A DNA stretch of 49,303 nucleotides, from assembly GCA_000827495.1 (NCBI GenBank), contig KN817702.1, positions 3,021 to 52,323 on the forward strand, in the 5' to 3' direction. Positions 9,270 through 21,286 of this stretch are shown one piece after another. Made by a program: the position numbers and the translations under genes. Within the stretch, counting starts at the first letter, position 1; the number at the start of each line of letters is the position of its first letter. The stretch is from Hypholoma sublateritium FD-334 SS-4. Lineage: Eukaryota; Basidiomycota; Agaricomycetes; Agaricales; Strophariaceae. The notes beneath the pieces were generated by a model. The model saw only the letters and a list, made by a program, of their open reading frames with translations, had not been told where the DNA came from and did not search any database.

Positions 9270-11697
9270 GCAACAAGAGAATGAACAGGCGAGTAGAGGT
9301 TCAGGATATTATTTCAATGAGATTGCATAGATTTCTTCCAAAATCGTCGGAGCCAGAAAAGAGAAATTATCGTAGATTACCCAGTGGAAAAATGTGCGGG
9401 CAGGATTTGTTGTAAAGGGGTGAGGAGGAAGACTACAAGTTCAAACAATCACTTTCCTGGCGCGCCAAACCAAACACGCTACCACGTGATGCTGTCTTTC
9501 AGCCAAATAGAAAATCTGCTGCTCTAGCCTCTTACCGTTACTTACCCCGCCGTTACCGAACATAACCATTTTCAAAGGAAGTATTGAAGACCAACAGTGG
9601 ATCCCCTCTTGCTTCGACTTAGCCAAATGCTTTTGCGCTACATGATGAAACATTTTACAACATATTGATAGGAAGCGGACAAGCCACCGCCATCGAGACC
9701 CATAAGCCGACTTCACATTATTTGCTGCACCACTAGCAATATCTGCATTGCCAGGCTAGAAGGCATCACTTCATTCTATTCATGGCGCCACTCCCAAGTT
9801 ACTGGATACTCGCCTGTGGTGCTTCGTTCATGCTCACGCCTCTCAACTTGTCACTTTGCCACAACTATACTATTCTCCCGCGCAGGTCTTCTCAAAGGCG
9901 CTCACTTCATGGCTTCTCTCTATTCTCCGTCTACGTCGTATTTAATATGGGTGTCTCATTAAGGCCTCGTACTCCACCCCATCACAACCTTTGAATAGAT
10001 GAGAAAGCTACAGTCCCAGATGCAACGACTGTATTTCTCTGCATCGTTGCGTGTGGTTATCATCTATATCTGGAAAATGAGACTCCGACTCCGCTTTGCT
10101 CGTCTCCTATTTCTCCGACGGTTGGATCTTGAAAGTGGTTCGCTTTAGTTCTGGCCGCTTTTCTAGTTTATTGCGGCGGCATTATCTGTTCATCTCAGCA
10201 AATACTTACCTATTGCGGATCGCTGCTGAATTGGTTTCAGCACCTATTATTGTGTGAATAACCCCTGGTTTATTTTTCTCGGCAGCTTCGCCCTTGTTGC
10301 GGATCATAAGCACTTGGTCACTGACATTCTCTGAGAGAATTATATGCCCTCAGCGGAGAATTAACACGACCTCAATCTTGCTCTATGGGTCAAATTTCAT
10401 CGTGTCTTCATTCTCAACTCGTCTGACTGATGATTGTATGTACTGATATTGCTAAACCTTCGGATCATCTGTCTAGGTCGACCCCCTCGTTGACACTGTC
10501 GAAATAGCGGACTGGTTCGACGGAAAAATTTTCGTCAGAGGAAACGCGGCTGCCGCTGCTTGACATAGGAGCACCCGATCTATAGCTCATCGTCGGCAAT
10601 GCTGTTGAACGTGTTATCAGATGTAAGTATACCGGTCGGATCGTCCTCCGGCTTGAAGTACTCATCAAAATAAAGCCCACTCGAATTTATTTACAGCCCG
10701 GTTCAAACTTCACCTCTGTTCTTCGCCACGTTGATATCTGAATCGCAGCTATTTCAACGTGAACGGCTGGTGCTCAGGTGCCCTCCCAATAAATTACTCA
10801 CAAACCTTGAAGCAAAGGCATCTCTAATTCATGCTGAACTAGAGTAAGTACTGCAGCTATAGTATAATTTATTTGGTAAGTCCCATATTTGAGATACACG
10901 TCCTTTTTATGCATCTATGCGATGATGTGCTATTGAACTACCCATGGTAGACTGCGATGGAGTAAATTCTTGATAGTAACACCTCGTTGTCAATCTGCCC
11001 GCATGCCACCAACGCGAAGAGATTTTGACATCGCCATCGGTACCTACCTACCACCAAAACTTCGATGGAAGGAAACGTATTCGTCGTTCCGCAAAATCTT
11101 GTCGTGAAAATCGCAGAGAACTTTCTGCCACTAAGTACTAGTAGTGGGCTTGGTTATCTACCCAACTGTCGACGGTGGGTCGACTCAATGACCAGCCACA
11201 CAGTATTCTACGGAGTTGGACTAAATAATCAAAACGGTAGGTGATAATGATAAGGAATTATTCTTACGTGACCGGCAGCGGAATTATTTAATATCACATG
11301 TGAAAGATACGGACCGGCGTCTCTCTGCGTCTCTCTCTTCCGTCCGCCCAACCTCCGCGTTGTCCTTTGCACAATACACAATGTTGTCTTCTATTGACCT
11401 AATTCATAGTAAGAACGAAGCAAACCTGAGGCGACAGGACCGCTCGAACTAGGACAATGTAGGGCGTCGAAGGGAAGCTTGGGATTAAGTAGTAAAAATG
11501 TTTGGTACCGGCAAAGACGGTTTGTCCCTACGAGTTGGCCTCGGGCTCATCGGGACATCAGAGCATGAGGTTTACCCATCTACGGCAATTTTCTATTGGG
11601 CAGCCTGCAGGAGTGTGCGTGTCTCTCGTAATGTCCTTTCCCACCTCTTCTGGCCCATAGGTTTACTGCTTTGGTTAGCATCCTCGTGGGCGGTGCC
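9270..11697. other. 2.4-kb intergenic region with one possible gene relic
   Basis: No complete gene was recognised. It must hold the promoter of the minus-strand gene starting at 9269 and of the plus-strand hydrolase gene. The only coding-like patch is near 10465-10690 on the minus strand (separate entry). A short open frame starting at 11498 overlaps the hydrolase 5' region and may be part of its leader or a first exon. Confidence 0.5.
10465..10690 (-). pseudogene. Possible coding relic with a frame break
   Basis: On the minus strand, one frame reads LYFDEYFKPEDDPTGILTSD and continues to DDEL before a stop; the next frame immediately continues coding-like with YRSGAPMSSSGSRVSSDENF and ends VNEGVDLDR. 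Each half has protein-like composition, but they are in different frames with no suitable intron between them. This suggests a frameshifted gene fragment. I recognise no family, and the patch may still be chance. Confidence 0.25.
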
Positions 11698-13447
11698 ATG
11701 GGAGCTGTTCTCTCACTCACGAGTAAACTATCTGCTAGCGGCTCCCCTATCATCCATTTTGCGGACAAACCTGCCACGTTGCGGGTCAAAAAGAGCGATG
11801 GAAGTGATGATGTCGACGAGGTATCCATAAACACTTTGTTGGAAACAAGATGTCCGTCCCTCTTCAGTGATTTCAAGCCATTGTGGTGGTTACCGAAGTG
11901 GGTTTCTTTTCGTATTGCCAAATAATAATGTACGCCTTAACCTAAAGGTTAGTGGTCACTTCCAAACACTGTACTGCGTCGTGGGCAACTTTTCGAAGAA
12001 CGATCTTATCTGGTATTCTAGGTGTGTTAGTATGATCTTCACCTAGGTCATTTCAATCTGATATTGCCACAGAACCTATATACGAGTGGCTGAGGGCGGC
12101 ACATTGTGGGTCTCCTTCATACCCGTAGCTGATCCATCATTCGTAGTTTCTAATCTTGCTACGTAGAGGTCTTGACTTTACACCGGCGGATCATTCAAAA
12201 ATAAGGGACGATGCTCCAATTGTCGTCGTACAACATGGATTGACTGGAGGTGTGTGCAGCGTATCCTATGTCCATCGCCCGTGGCTAATTACTCACGATT
12301 CATAGGTTCATACGAAGCTTATATTCGCGCTATCCTTAGTCGCGCCTGTGCGCCAGTAGAAGAAGGAGGTTTGGGATATCGGGGAGTTGTTATCAATTTC
12401 AGGGGCTGTACGTCATAATTTAATGTTTTGTTTTCCCTATTTCTAATGATTTTGATTAGGCGCCGGCGTCCCTGTCACAAGCCCGCTTTTGTATTCCGCG
12501 GGGCACACGAATGATACCCGAAACGCCCTGATGTATATCGCTCACAAGTTTCCAAAAGCCCCGTTGTTGGGTTTAGGTTTCTCGCTTGGCTCCAATGTCA
12601 TCACACGATATTTGGGAGAAGACGGCAAAGTAGCTCGACTTCATGCAGCATGTGTCCTTGCATGCGTGAGTTGTTGTCTGAATCTACAGCTTAAAACCGC
12701 ATCTCATTGAGTTAACAACAGCCTTGGGACATAAGAGCAAATAACGAAGGGTAGCTAACCCTCTGATGTATTTCATTCTCATGTTTTAACCTGCCTTTTA
12801 GTTTGTCAACATCTTTCCTTGGTCGGCATATCTACTCGAGGGGAATGGGGAGCAACCTCATGAAACTTCTGAAACGCCACCTTCACGTTATGGCTCAAGA
12901 TCCTGATCATTATGTCGCACGAGCGGCCGCAACAACGCTTAAACTCAAGAATCCCACCCTAGAAGACTTCGACCAGGCGTTCACGCGAGTTGGTGGCGGA
13001 CCCCCTCCCCACTTTCCTTTCCCCGATTCAGAGGCCTATTACATCTGGGGTTCAAGTCACAATATCGTTGACAAAATCACTGTTCCTTTCCTTGCCATCA
13101 ACGCTGCCGATGATCCTGTTGTGAGTCATGTCCCAATGGATGGTGGTGGTAATGGGCTAGTGGTGATGGAGCTCACGGCAGGTGGTGGGCATCTGGGATG
13201 GTTCCAAAGTGGCGGACAAGGTTATGTTGACCGATGGACAACAAAACCCGTCATCGAATGGTTAAAACTCTTCGGAGACGATGTCGTGCATGACACAATC
13301 AACAGAGGGCCTCCTATGTTCACCGACGAAGCAGGATTTTTGCGCGAGGAAGGACGGCCTGAGCTTGGAGTGAGAGTTCTAGAAGAAGGCTCGATCATCG
13401 ATGGCACCGCGGTGCCGTCGAAGACTGGAACACTACAAGGGTTGTGA
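11698..13447 (+). CDS. YheT/EMB8-type alpha/beta-hydrolase (copy 1)
   Basis: Exons 11698-11897, 11953-12021, 12073-12105, 12167-12249, 12306-12407, 12460-12665, 12722-12750 and 12802-13447 give 455 residues. Family marks are WWLPNGHFQTL, the HGLTGG oxyanion region, the nucleophile elbow GFSLGSN (Ser near 204), an acid in NAADDPV and the catalytic His in GGHLGWF. Yeast relatives such as Eht1 and Eeb1 make or cleave medium-chain fatty-acid esters; the substrate here is unknown. The start is uncertain: ATG at 11698 has a good context (gccATGg), but open sequence continues upstream to about 11661 and encodes a hydrophobic stretch resembling the N-terminal membrane segment of copy 2, so a further 5' exon is possible. 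Confidence 0.88.
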
Positions 13448-14060
13448 TGCGAAGGGAAATTGGTGACTGAAATTATCAATGGATGATCAGGGAACTCACA
13501 TACACAATAATATGATAGAAGTACATAGATTTATCGCACCGGCGATTACGACTCTACGAGTCAAATTTTGCAACCTGAGTCATGTTTTATGTAATAATTT
13601 CTCGGTTATTTATTGTTCTAACTTCTCAGGAGCCGGAAGTGCCAACCACTGCTACATACTTGCAACACTCTTCTAACAACTTCATTTTCACACAATTTTC
13701 AGAACCCAGCCAAACCTTTGACCTTGAAATTCACCTCAAATGCATTATCTTCTTTCGATCGATAATTCGATATACTAGCTTGCTTATCTGCTTGATTCCG
13801 CTTGCTGCACCTCGGACATTTCGTTGACAGCTTGCTTGCAGCACATCGTTAATGTTGATGAAAGGCCACATGATGGTGGGGATTGGCACTGGCTTCTTCA
13901 CTGACACCTGGCCTTAATGTACCGGGTGTTGGCAGTTGCGATTCTTTGGCATCGTGATTGATAGTCCACCGATCAATTGCTCGACTCCTAGTACCCTCTC
14001 ACACTGCAGCGGTGAACACGAAACTTTGAAGTCCCCTCGACTCGAGGACTTTCCTGTTCG
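13448..14060. other. Intergenic spacer between the two hydrolase genes
   Basis: About 610 bp with no gene seen. It contains the 3' end of copy 1 and the promoter of copy 2. The open frames here are short and lack motifs. Confidence 0.6.
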
Positions 14061-15861
14061 ATGGGCTCTGACTCGCTCTTTGGATTAGTGGGCCTTGGGA
14101 TCTTGGCGGTCGTAGTCGCGGTCGCCTCGAGAATGCCCGCCGATAAACACCCTCTGATTCATTTCCCATCTGAGCCCGTGCTGTTACCAGTCCGATCGAA
14201 AGAAACTGACAAAGTTGAATTTGTGTCTTTGAGAAAATTACTGGAAACTAGATGCAAGAGTCTCTTTCAGGAGTTCAAGGAGCTTTGGTGGTTGTCTAAG
14301 TGAGTCTTAGCATGTTGATTCCTTCTCAACATCCTCATATTGAATATTTACAGCGGTCATCTGCAGACGCTGTATTGCGTGACTGGAGACTTCTCTAAGA
14401 ATGACCACATGTGGTACAACCGGTATGCGTTATCAGCCACCATTGTCCTCTCCAAGAGGAGGTGGCACAACTAATAATATATTTTAAACAGAACTTACTT
14501 GCGCCTTTCGGATGGAGGTACCTTGTATGTCCACCAGCTACATTGTTTTCCCTATATTGAACTTATTGCTGATTCCCCGTGCAGAGGCCTTGACTTCGCA
14601 CCAGTGGATCAGTCAACAGTCCCGAAAGATGCACCGATTGTCGTTGTTCAGCACGGATTGACCGGTGGTAAATGCTATCTGATATCCCTCGCAAAGGCAG
14701 CGTCTCTAACCTTTAAATAGGTTCATACGAGGCATACGTTCGGGCTATCTTAAGCCGTGCTTGCTTGTCTCAAGAGAAAGGTGGCTTAGGATACCGTGCG
14801 GTGGTAATTAATTTTCGAGGATGTATGTTCGCGATGTTTTGCCATGACTCAGATGCTGAATGTGGTGATACATAGGCGCCGGAGTTCCTATCACAAGTCC
14901 TTTGCTTTATTCGGCCGGGAATACGGACGATTCTCGCTGTGCCCTCATGTATGTCACGCAGCAGTTCCCAAATGCTCCTCTTCTAGGACTGGGATTTTCA
15001 TTGGGGGCCAATGTCCTCACGCGGTACTTGGGGGAAGAAGGTATCGATAGCAAGATTCATTCTGGCTGTGTCCTTGCATGTGTAAGGCTTTATATACAAA
15101 CAAAGTACATCCCTTTACTTAAGCCTCTGTCCAGCCTTGGGATCTCAGGCAAAATAATCGTGGGTACGCACTGCGTTTTCTCGTTCCGCGAATGATGATT
15201 TTTCACTAATACCTTAAAATTTAGCCTCTTGAGCACCTTTTTTGGGAAACATGTCTACTCCAAAGCACTGGGAGGAAACCTTTTCGGCGTTATGAAACGG
15301 CACTTATCCGCATTCATTGAAGACGAGACCCACATTGTTGCCGAAGCTGCAAAAGCTACGCTCACACTGAAAAATCCAACATTGGACGAATTTGACGAAG
15401 CATTTACTCGGATTGCCGGAGGGCCTGCACCACGCTGGCCATTTCCCAATGTAGATGCCTACTACGGCTGGTGCTCAAGTGACATAATTGTGCCTCGAAT
15501 AAGAGTTCCATTCCTTGCAATAAACGCAGACGATGACCCTGTTGTAAAGCATGTCCCGATGGATGGAGGAGGGAACAACTTCGTCGTAATGACGCTCACG
15601 AAAGGGGGTGGGCATCTTGGCTGGTTTCAGGCAGGACCGGGCTACGTCGATCGATGGACGACAAAACCAGTGATAGAATGGCTAAAACTTATGGGACAGG
15701 ATCTTATACAAGATCCCGTGCCGAAGGGCCGGCGCTTATTCACAGATGTGGATGGCTTCTTGAGAGAAAAGGGGAGAGAAACTTTGGGTGTTAAAGTCAT
15801 CGATGGGGGTGGTATCATAGATGGTAACAAAGGCGAGGTTGGGATGAGGCAGGGTTTATAA
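14061..15861 (+). CDS. YheT/EMB8-type alpha/beta-hydrolase (copy 2)
   Basis: Exons 14061-14299, 14354-14422, 14492-14524, 14585-14667, 14721-14822, 14876-15081, 15135-15163 and 15225-15861 give 465 residues. An N-terminal hydrophobic segment (about residues 7-24, GLVGLGILAVVVAVA) predicts a membrane anchor. Conserved marks are WWLSNGHLQTL, HGLTGG, nucleophile GFSLGAN (Ser near 214), NADDDPV and GGHLGWF. Exons 2 to 7 have the same lengths as those of copy 1 (69, 33, 83, 102, 206, 29 nt), so the two genes arose by tandem duplication. Both copies look intact, with a complete catalytic triad; likely activity is esterase or acyltransferase on medium-chain substrates, by family analogy. Confidence 0.93.
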
Positions 15862-15989
15862 ACAGACATTGTCTCGTGTTTTGAGGATGTACCTAATAGA
15901 TCGCATTTGGATCGCATCAAAGAGCGCTAGTAGAGGTTCTGAGGAACATCGTACTTGTTAGACTTTTGTACACACCGTCGCTTAATCGC

Positions 15990-17037
15990 TTAATCGCTGT
16001 CACTGAATTCTAAACCTTCATTAGCTTCCTCTTCCTCGATAGTCCGTTCATATTGGCTGAAATCGACAGAAACGGTTCCTTCTTCAAGCAAGGTTTCATC
16101 CTCGACAATTTTGTTGCGTTCGAATAGCTGGCGACCTAGGAAGACAATTAGAAAGCAAGTTGTTGGAGGATTGGGCAGGCCTTTCTACCGGATAATCTTG
16201 TTTGAGATCTTTTCCATTCCTCCCGCTCTTTGGGAGTTAACCCTTTCAATCTCTCATCTTCCTCTTGGCGTTTCTTCCGTGCCATTTCCTGGTCGAATGC
16301 TCCCTTCCAGGATTTGAAGGATTCAACAGTTACAGGCGTTCCACGCGTTCGCTTTTCTTCTTCCTATTTTTTTTGGTGAGCATTTGGCTTCAGGAAATAT
16401 ATAGTAAACAATAAACTTACTTCTAATAGTAATCGTTCTTTCTCATGTGCTTTTCTAGTCTCGTCCTCTTGTTTGGTACGAACTAATTGTGAAAGTTGTT
16501 CACGAAGTTGAGAGACGAGCGTAAACGTCATGGCCATTCCCAGATTCTCCTCCCCCTGTCGTCATTGTCACTTGATATTGAGGTTGGCAAAGATGGAATC
16601 GCGCCCACCACAATCCGTAGATCTGTCAGAAGATTTTCAACGTCGTTATCGTCGATATTTTCGTCTTTGTGTAGTAACGAAAGTTTGGGTAGTACATTAG
16701 GGTAGTCCTCCGAGTAATGGACACATAAAGTCACTTGAACTGGACGAGAGGCGCGTCAAATCTAAATGGCGAAGCTGTGTACGACAGGAATCAAGTTACC
16801 GTTGTGACATCCATCTGGTATATCATCTGCCTCAGCTTCTATTTCAATATCGTGCTCAGAGATCCCTTGACATCAAGCTTCAGCGTTTGTAGTAAAGCTG
16901 GACATTGTCGAGGAGTATACGGACTATGAAGTTCCGTGGGATAAATCGATTCTAGTACCTATTTCGAATGTTAGCATTCGAAAAAAGGACGATGCTATGC
17001 AACTCACTTCAAATTCCTCGAGGAGGGCGTCAGACAT
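15990..17037 (-). CDS. Gir2/RWDD1-like RWD-domain protein
   Basis: Exons 17037-17008, 16958-16925, 16865-16800, 16739-16609, 16555-16421, 16363-16189 and 16135-15990 join in frame to 238 residues, close to human RWDD1 (243) and yeast Gir2 (265). The RWD domain shows VLESIYPTEL, an acidic DIEIEAEADDIPDG, then HYSEDYPNVLPKLSL. GEENLGMAMTFTLVSQLRE follows, then a charged helix and the conserved tail GTPVTVESFKSWKGAF and GRQLFERN. Gir2/DFRP2 proteins bind the GTPase Rbg2/DRG2 and the eIF2alpha-kinase activator Gcn1, so a role in translational stress control is expected. Exons 2 and 3 are the least certain: the donor of intron 2 (GTCCGT) is unusual. It is divergent from bS21m. Confidence 0.88.
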
Positions 17038-17193
17038 TTTGATAGATCATGTAGTTGACTCGGAACTTGTGCCACTTCGCCTGGCATCTTATCGAAGTTT
17101 ATCGCCTTTTCGGGAGAAAAATGTGTCACGTGGCTGAACCAGCTCTTATTCTCGACAGTCACCTCGCTCGCAGCTGGACGCGTCGTTGCGATA
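17038..17193. promoter_or_regulatory. Shared divergent promoter region (Gir2-like / bS21m)
   Basis: Only 156 bp separate the start codons of the two divergent genes. Both promoters and both 5' leaders must lie here or overlap the neighbouring coding sequence. I recognise no specific factor site. Confidence 0.6.
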
Positions 17194-17802
17194 ATGCAGC
17201 GTCTATCCCTCTACTTGCCCCGTCTATCCCAAGCCGGTTTCCTTCGCACTTCCTGGCTCACTGCAAACATTCCATACAGCGTATTTCCTGCGAATACACG
17301 TCTCGCATCCTCTATCCCGCCCAATAGTACAAAACATATGACCGATGCTGTCTCCAGCATAGCGAAAGCACACGTCAGAGAACATACTCCAGATCAAAAG
17401 TGGGAGTCACGGTCTAGGAGGGCATTGGAAGACGCGCTGACCGACCCTCCTGACGATGCCTATGCAGGTACTTTTACTTTATCTCTTGTTTCTTCATGCT
17501 TTTTTGAGGTAGAATGCTCCAGGCCGTAGTGTGAGGAATACCGGAAATCTTGCCGCCACATTTCGGACTCTGCAAGACATTCTCACACGAAACAAGGTGC
17601 AACAGACTTTGCGTATGACCCAGAGACACGAAAAGAAGGGAGTAAAACGGCGTAGACTGCAGAGCGAACGGTGGAGGAAGCAATTTGCAAATGAAGTACG
17701 TCCGGCACCACGCTCTATTACCTGCAAATCTGATTTTCTTAATTCCTCCAGGTGCGTAAAAAGGTCCAGCTTGTAATTAAAATCCGCAATCGCGGTGCTT
17801 GA
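17194..17802 (+). CDS. MRP21: Mitochondrial small-subunit ribosomal protein bS21m
   Basis: Exons 17194-17467, 17523-17695 and 17752-17802 give 165 residues. The C-terminal half is the S21 family core: RSVRNTGNLAATFRTLQDIL, RNKVQQTLRMTQRHEKKG, KRRRLQSERWRKQFA and the end VRKKVQLVIKIRNRGA. The N-terminal 35-40 residues are rich in Arg, Ser and Leu with few acids, as expected of a mitochondrial import sequence. The protein binds the small-subunit rRNA near the mRNA exit side of the mitoribosome. The bacterial core is about 70 residues; the extra N-terminus is usual for fungi. The start ATG at 17194 is the first that gives a targeting sequence. Confidence 0.93.
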
Positions 17803-19550
17803 AGCATGTTGTACGCCCCGCAAGAGCTGTTATGAATTTCACTTCCCGTGATGACCACTTGCTACACTTCATGCTCCGTTGATGCGGGGTACTTGTTAGA
17901 ACCTCGGTCCTCATGCAGCGCAGTTCTGCCTCACCGTTAGCAGGTTAATTAAACCGTCATTTTCTCATCCGCAAACTCGAAGTTATAACCCACCGACCCA
18001 GTATATTGCGTTAGTCCCAATACTAATATTTGCCACTCCCTCATGCCGGAACCTAAATCATCTGACGTGTGGAAGGACGAAGAATCCCAAGTTGAGACGT
18101 CTGTCTGGAGGTCCATCATCAAATTTAATGTTCCTTGTATCCATTCTGTTCTTTTCCTGTGCAACTCAATCGACATTTTCTGCAGTTTACTTCAAATTCC
18201 CGAGTTTCAAGGAAAGCTCGATACCACGACCAGGTTGTAGATCGGCAGATTCCGCTGCCTCGCGCCTGTATGTCTGCTTAGCTTCCAGAACGAGGCATCG
18301 TGCACCCTTCCGCTTCCCTCATGGTTAAATTCAACGGTTCTCGCTTCGATCCTATTACTTTACCCGTACCCCCTCTAGCTTTTGGAAAACAGTCACAGGG
18401 AACATCTGCACGATGTGTCACAACGTTGGTTCTTCGATCTTCGCCATTGCTGCTCATATGACACTTCACTGACTTGAAATCATGGCCCATTCAACTATGC
18501 AGGTAGTTGATGGCCGTTATCATCCTGAATGTGGCTGTTTCTATGGAATTGCTACGACCACGCAAGACTGTTACAAGCCAGACTGCCATTTCAGCTCGCG
18601 GCATTCCTGTTTGTGACATGATTTTCGAGACATACAAAAAAAAGCATCGCTAACAAACATCTGAGCAGGCAAAATCAATTCCAAAGCCATGCCAATTTGC
18701 TCTGGTATTCGTATGATGGGCTCACCAGCCCGCAATCCAATAAGAATCAGCCCTACACCTTGTCCAAACTGCAGCAGAGAAATTCGAGAAGGACTGCCGC
18801 CGTCGACATTGTTTGGCGGGAGAGCTCGGCGATGAAAATGATACGGACACGTACGCTGGCTGGTATCGACAGCCAAGCATTCTATACGCATGCATGCGAC
18901 CCACAAAACCATTGTCCTTGGACAGTCGTATATATATTCCTCTGCCGCTCTCCTGCCTCCAAGCCTTGTCACGATAAGATGTCGTGCGATTTGACAACTT
19001 GACCAGATTTGCGAAAGTGGCTTGGAAGTTTGAATAGGGTATTCTTCGTCATTATCGCGAAGGCTATCTGGTGAGACGTTGGTATATACTCAACAAATGA
19101 CTCCATCTGTGGAGAGGTAGAAGTGATGGAGAAGCAGGGAGGGAAGATTAAGGTTTGCTGTGAAAAGAATCGACGTTTTTTTTTGTTTCTGTCTTGACTC
19201 CTAGGGTCAACGGATGACAAGGCTAGAACGGTCTGTGATTATTTTCCGTTATCGTGGTGTGAGGTTCACTTCATCAAGGAAAGTCATCGGTGCGTTGGTG
19301 ATAAAATGTATGCGTCGCGGTAAGTATGTACTTCCAAATGGGTAGCCGGGTTTTGACCAAATGCATACAAATAGTTGCCTATTATGGTGGCAGGCCTTGT
19401 TGAACGCGTCCCTTGTACTGTTAATTCTCCTCCTCAGGGAAACTTGGTTTTTCGTTACTATGCGTATTGTATTTCTTCGCTCTTGTTGGCCTTTCAGCGT
19501 ATATATAATGGAAGGCCTTTGAATGTGGCCCTCACTTTGCAAACTTAACG
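17803..19550. other. 1.7-kb intergenic region
   Basis: No gene recognised. The longest open frame (18571-18972, -) has no family marks. The promoter of the plus-strand gene at 19551 lies at the right end. An undetected multi-exon gene cannot be excluded. Confidence 0.5.
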
Positions 19551-21238
19551 ATGGGACGAACAGCTTACGATTTCAATCGCTACGGAGCTCAGGACCTGCA
19601 GCGATACCTCGAATGCTTCGAGCTCCCCAGGCCGGCTGAATGTGATCCCCGAGAAATTCTCCTGACGCTTCCAAGAGCGGAAGAGCTATTCAAGAGTCAC
19701 GAAAACCGGAATCTGGCCACTGGACACGAGGCCTGGCGCAGACTGGAGTGGATTAACAAAATTAGATTAGAGAAGACACTTCTGTCAATGTGTACGTCTT
19801 TATTATCTTGAGCACTAGCGTATTCTCAATTTTGTTTAGTTTTTTTGGTATACATTTCGCCTGGATTCAGATTGGACAAAACTCTCAACCAGAACGATAC
19901 TATATACTCGCTACCTCGTGTACTCTCCGATAAGTTTTACACTCACAAGCAATGTGATATTGAGGGGTGCGTGTCCTGACCTGTTTCTTGACTGTTCGGA
20001 GGCTATATACTAAAAGTCCTTAACGTGATTTTCTAGGATGAAAGTTTGGCTGACCCTTCCTCTTGTAACGGCGACTCGTGTAATGCATAATGTGTTCTCT
20101 GACAGCAAACCTTACGTCTTTACTACCGGCGAGGTTGATGCAGAAGATAATTCAAGGTTCCAGTTTCTTCTGTGGAGATCCAGACTCGACAGTGTGATTC
20201 CTCGGGAACGCAATGGTCGCCTTGTCGTCGCCTTTCAAACGCCATTTGTTCTGAACGAACAAGACTTTTGTGAATTCGTAACTTGTCACTCGGTCAGCTG
20301 GATAATTATATTGTACTTTCACACTGATGTTAAACTCGAAAGATAGTTGCCACCCACAGATAGGCCGTTTAATACAATGCCAGGTCGCTACAAGCTTTGG
20401 GCCAAGGTCAGGGTACTGAGGAGCTGTTTTGTTCAGGCCGCTGATTCAGCCTTATTTTTAGATTTGGGAAACATGTTACAGAAACAAGTGCCGATGGTTC
20501 GTTCTGACATCCTACACTCACTGGGTGTTTGGGCTGTTCTCCAAAAGTACGTACCAAACCCGATCACTTGTACAGTTTTCATTTAATCACGTTCCAGGTA
20601 TGCGAACTGCATTTGTAACGCCAATTTACAGATCCAGCGTGTCGTCTCCAACGATCCTTGAGCTCCTGGTCTATTGGCTGGCATCGGCAATGGAGGTACA
20701 GGCCGCCTTTGTGCCTGTACAAGTACGTGACTATCACCTGAGATACATTGCTTGACTAAGTGCCCTAACGAACCCTGCAGACCGTAGAACCTGTGCCGAT
20801 GGATGAATCGGAATATGCGATTGACCTCGAAACTATCAAAGAACGGTTGGACCAGGACCACCTCACAGGGTCAGGGGCTTCAAGAATGCCCAGGTCCGTG
20901 ATGTCGGATTACGCATGGCCTGGTCAGAATGACAGTAAGAGTGGTGCTTCTCCTTATAGTTTTGTGCTCAATTGCTCCCAGAGGATTACGACGACCCGGA
21001 TATAGACTTGGAATCAGCCTTCGATGGAGAAGGAAGCCTCCATTCTCATTACCCAGTTCAAGATAAACCTGATTACAAGCGTGACCTGCGCTTTCAAAAG
21101 TGGATTGCCAGCAGTAGAAATGCAAAATATCGCAAGTTAGACGAGGATGACTTCGTGCCAATGAATTTCGTTGAAATGGAGTACGAGGAGGACGATGTAT
21201 TCAACCCATCTGTGGGCCGTGGAGAGTGGATGGTATAG
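19551..21238 (+). CDS. Unrecognised 436-aa protein
   Basis: Exons 19551-19791, 19840-19966, 20037-20277, 20347-20546, 20632-20722, 20781-20934 and 20982-21238 join in frame to 436 residues. The start is ATG in MGRTAYDFNRYGAQDLQRYL. The protein is soluble-looking: an N-terminal helical part (RAEELFKSHENR, WINKIRLEKTLL), a middle with LVYISPGFRLDKTLNQND and PTDRPFNTMPGRYKLWAK, a hydrophobic helix near ILELLVYWLASAMEVQ, and an acidic C-terminal tail with DYDDPDIDLES and LDEDDFVPMNF. I recognise no domain. A 36-nt segment in exon 4 (20408-20443) has GT...AG ends and is a multiple of three, but is too short to be a likely intron. The gene is tail to tail with the cyclin gene; the stop codons are 48 bp apart. 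Confidence 0.75.
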
Positions 21239-21286
21239 GTACGATATGACGACTTAAACACAAATGATGTCTCGGTGCACATATAA

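Noticed and set aside
18571..18972. 133-aa minus-strand open frame with a hydrophobic middle
   Set aside because: No family marks, no supporting splice sites, and another open frame overlaps it on the opposite strand.
20408..20443. 36-nt GT...AG segment within exon 4 of the 436-aa gene as an intron
   Set aside because: It is shorter than any other intron here and stays in frame with plausible protein sequence when read through.
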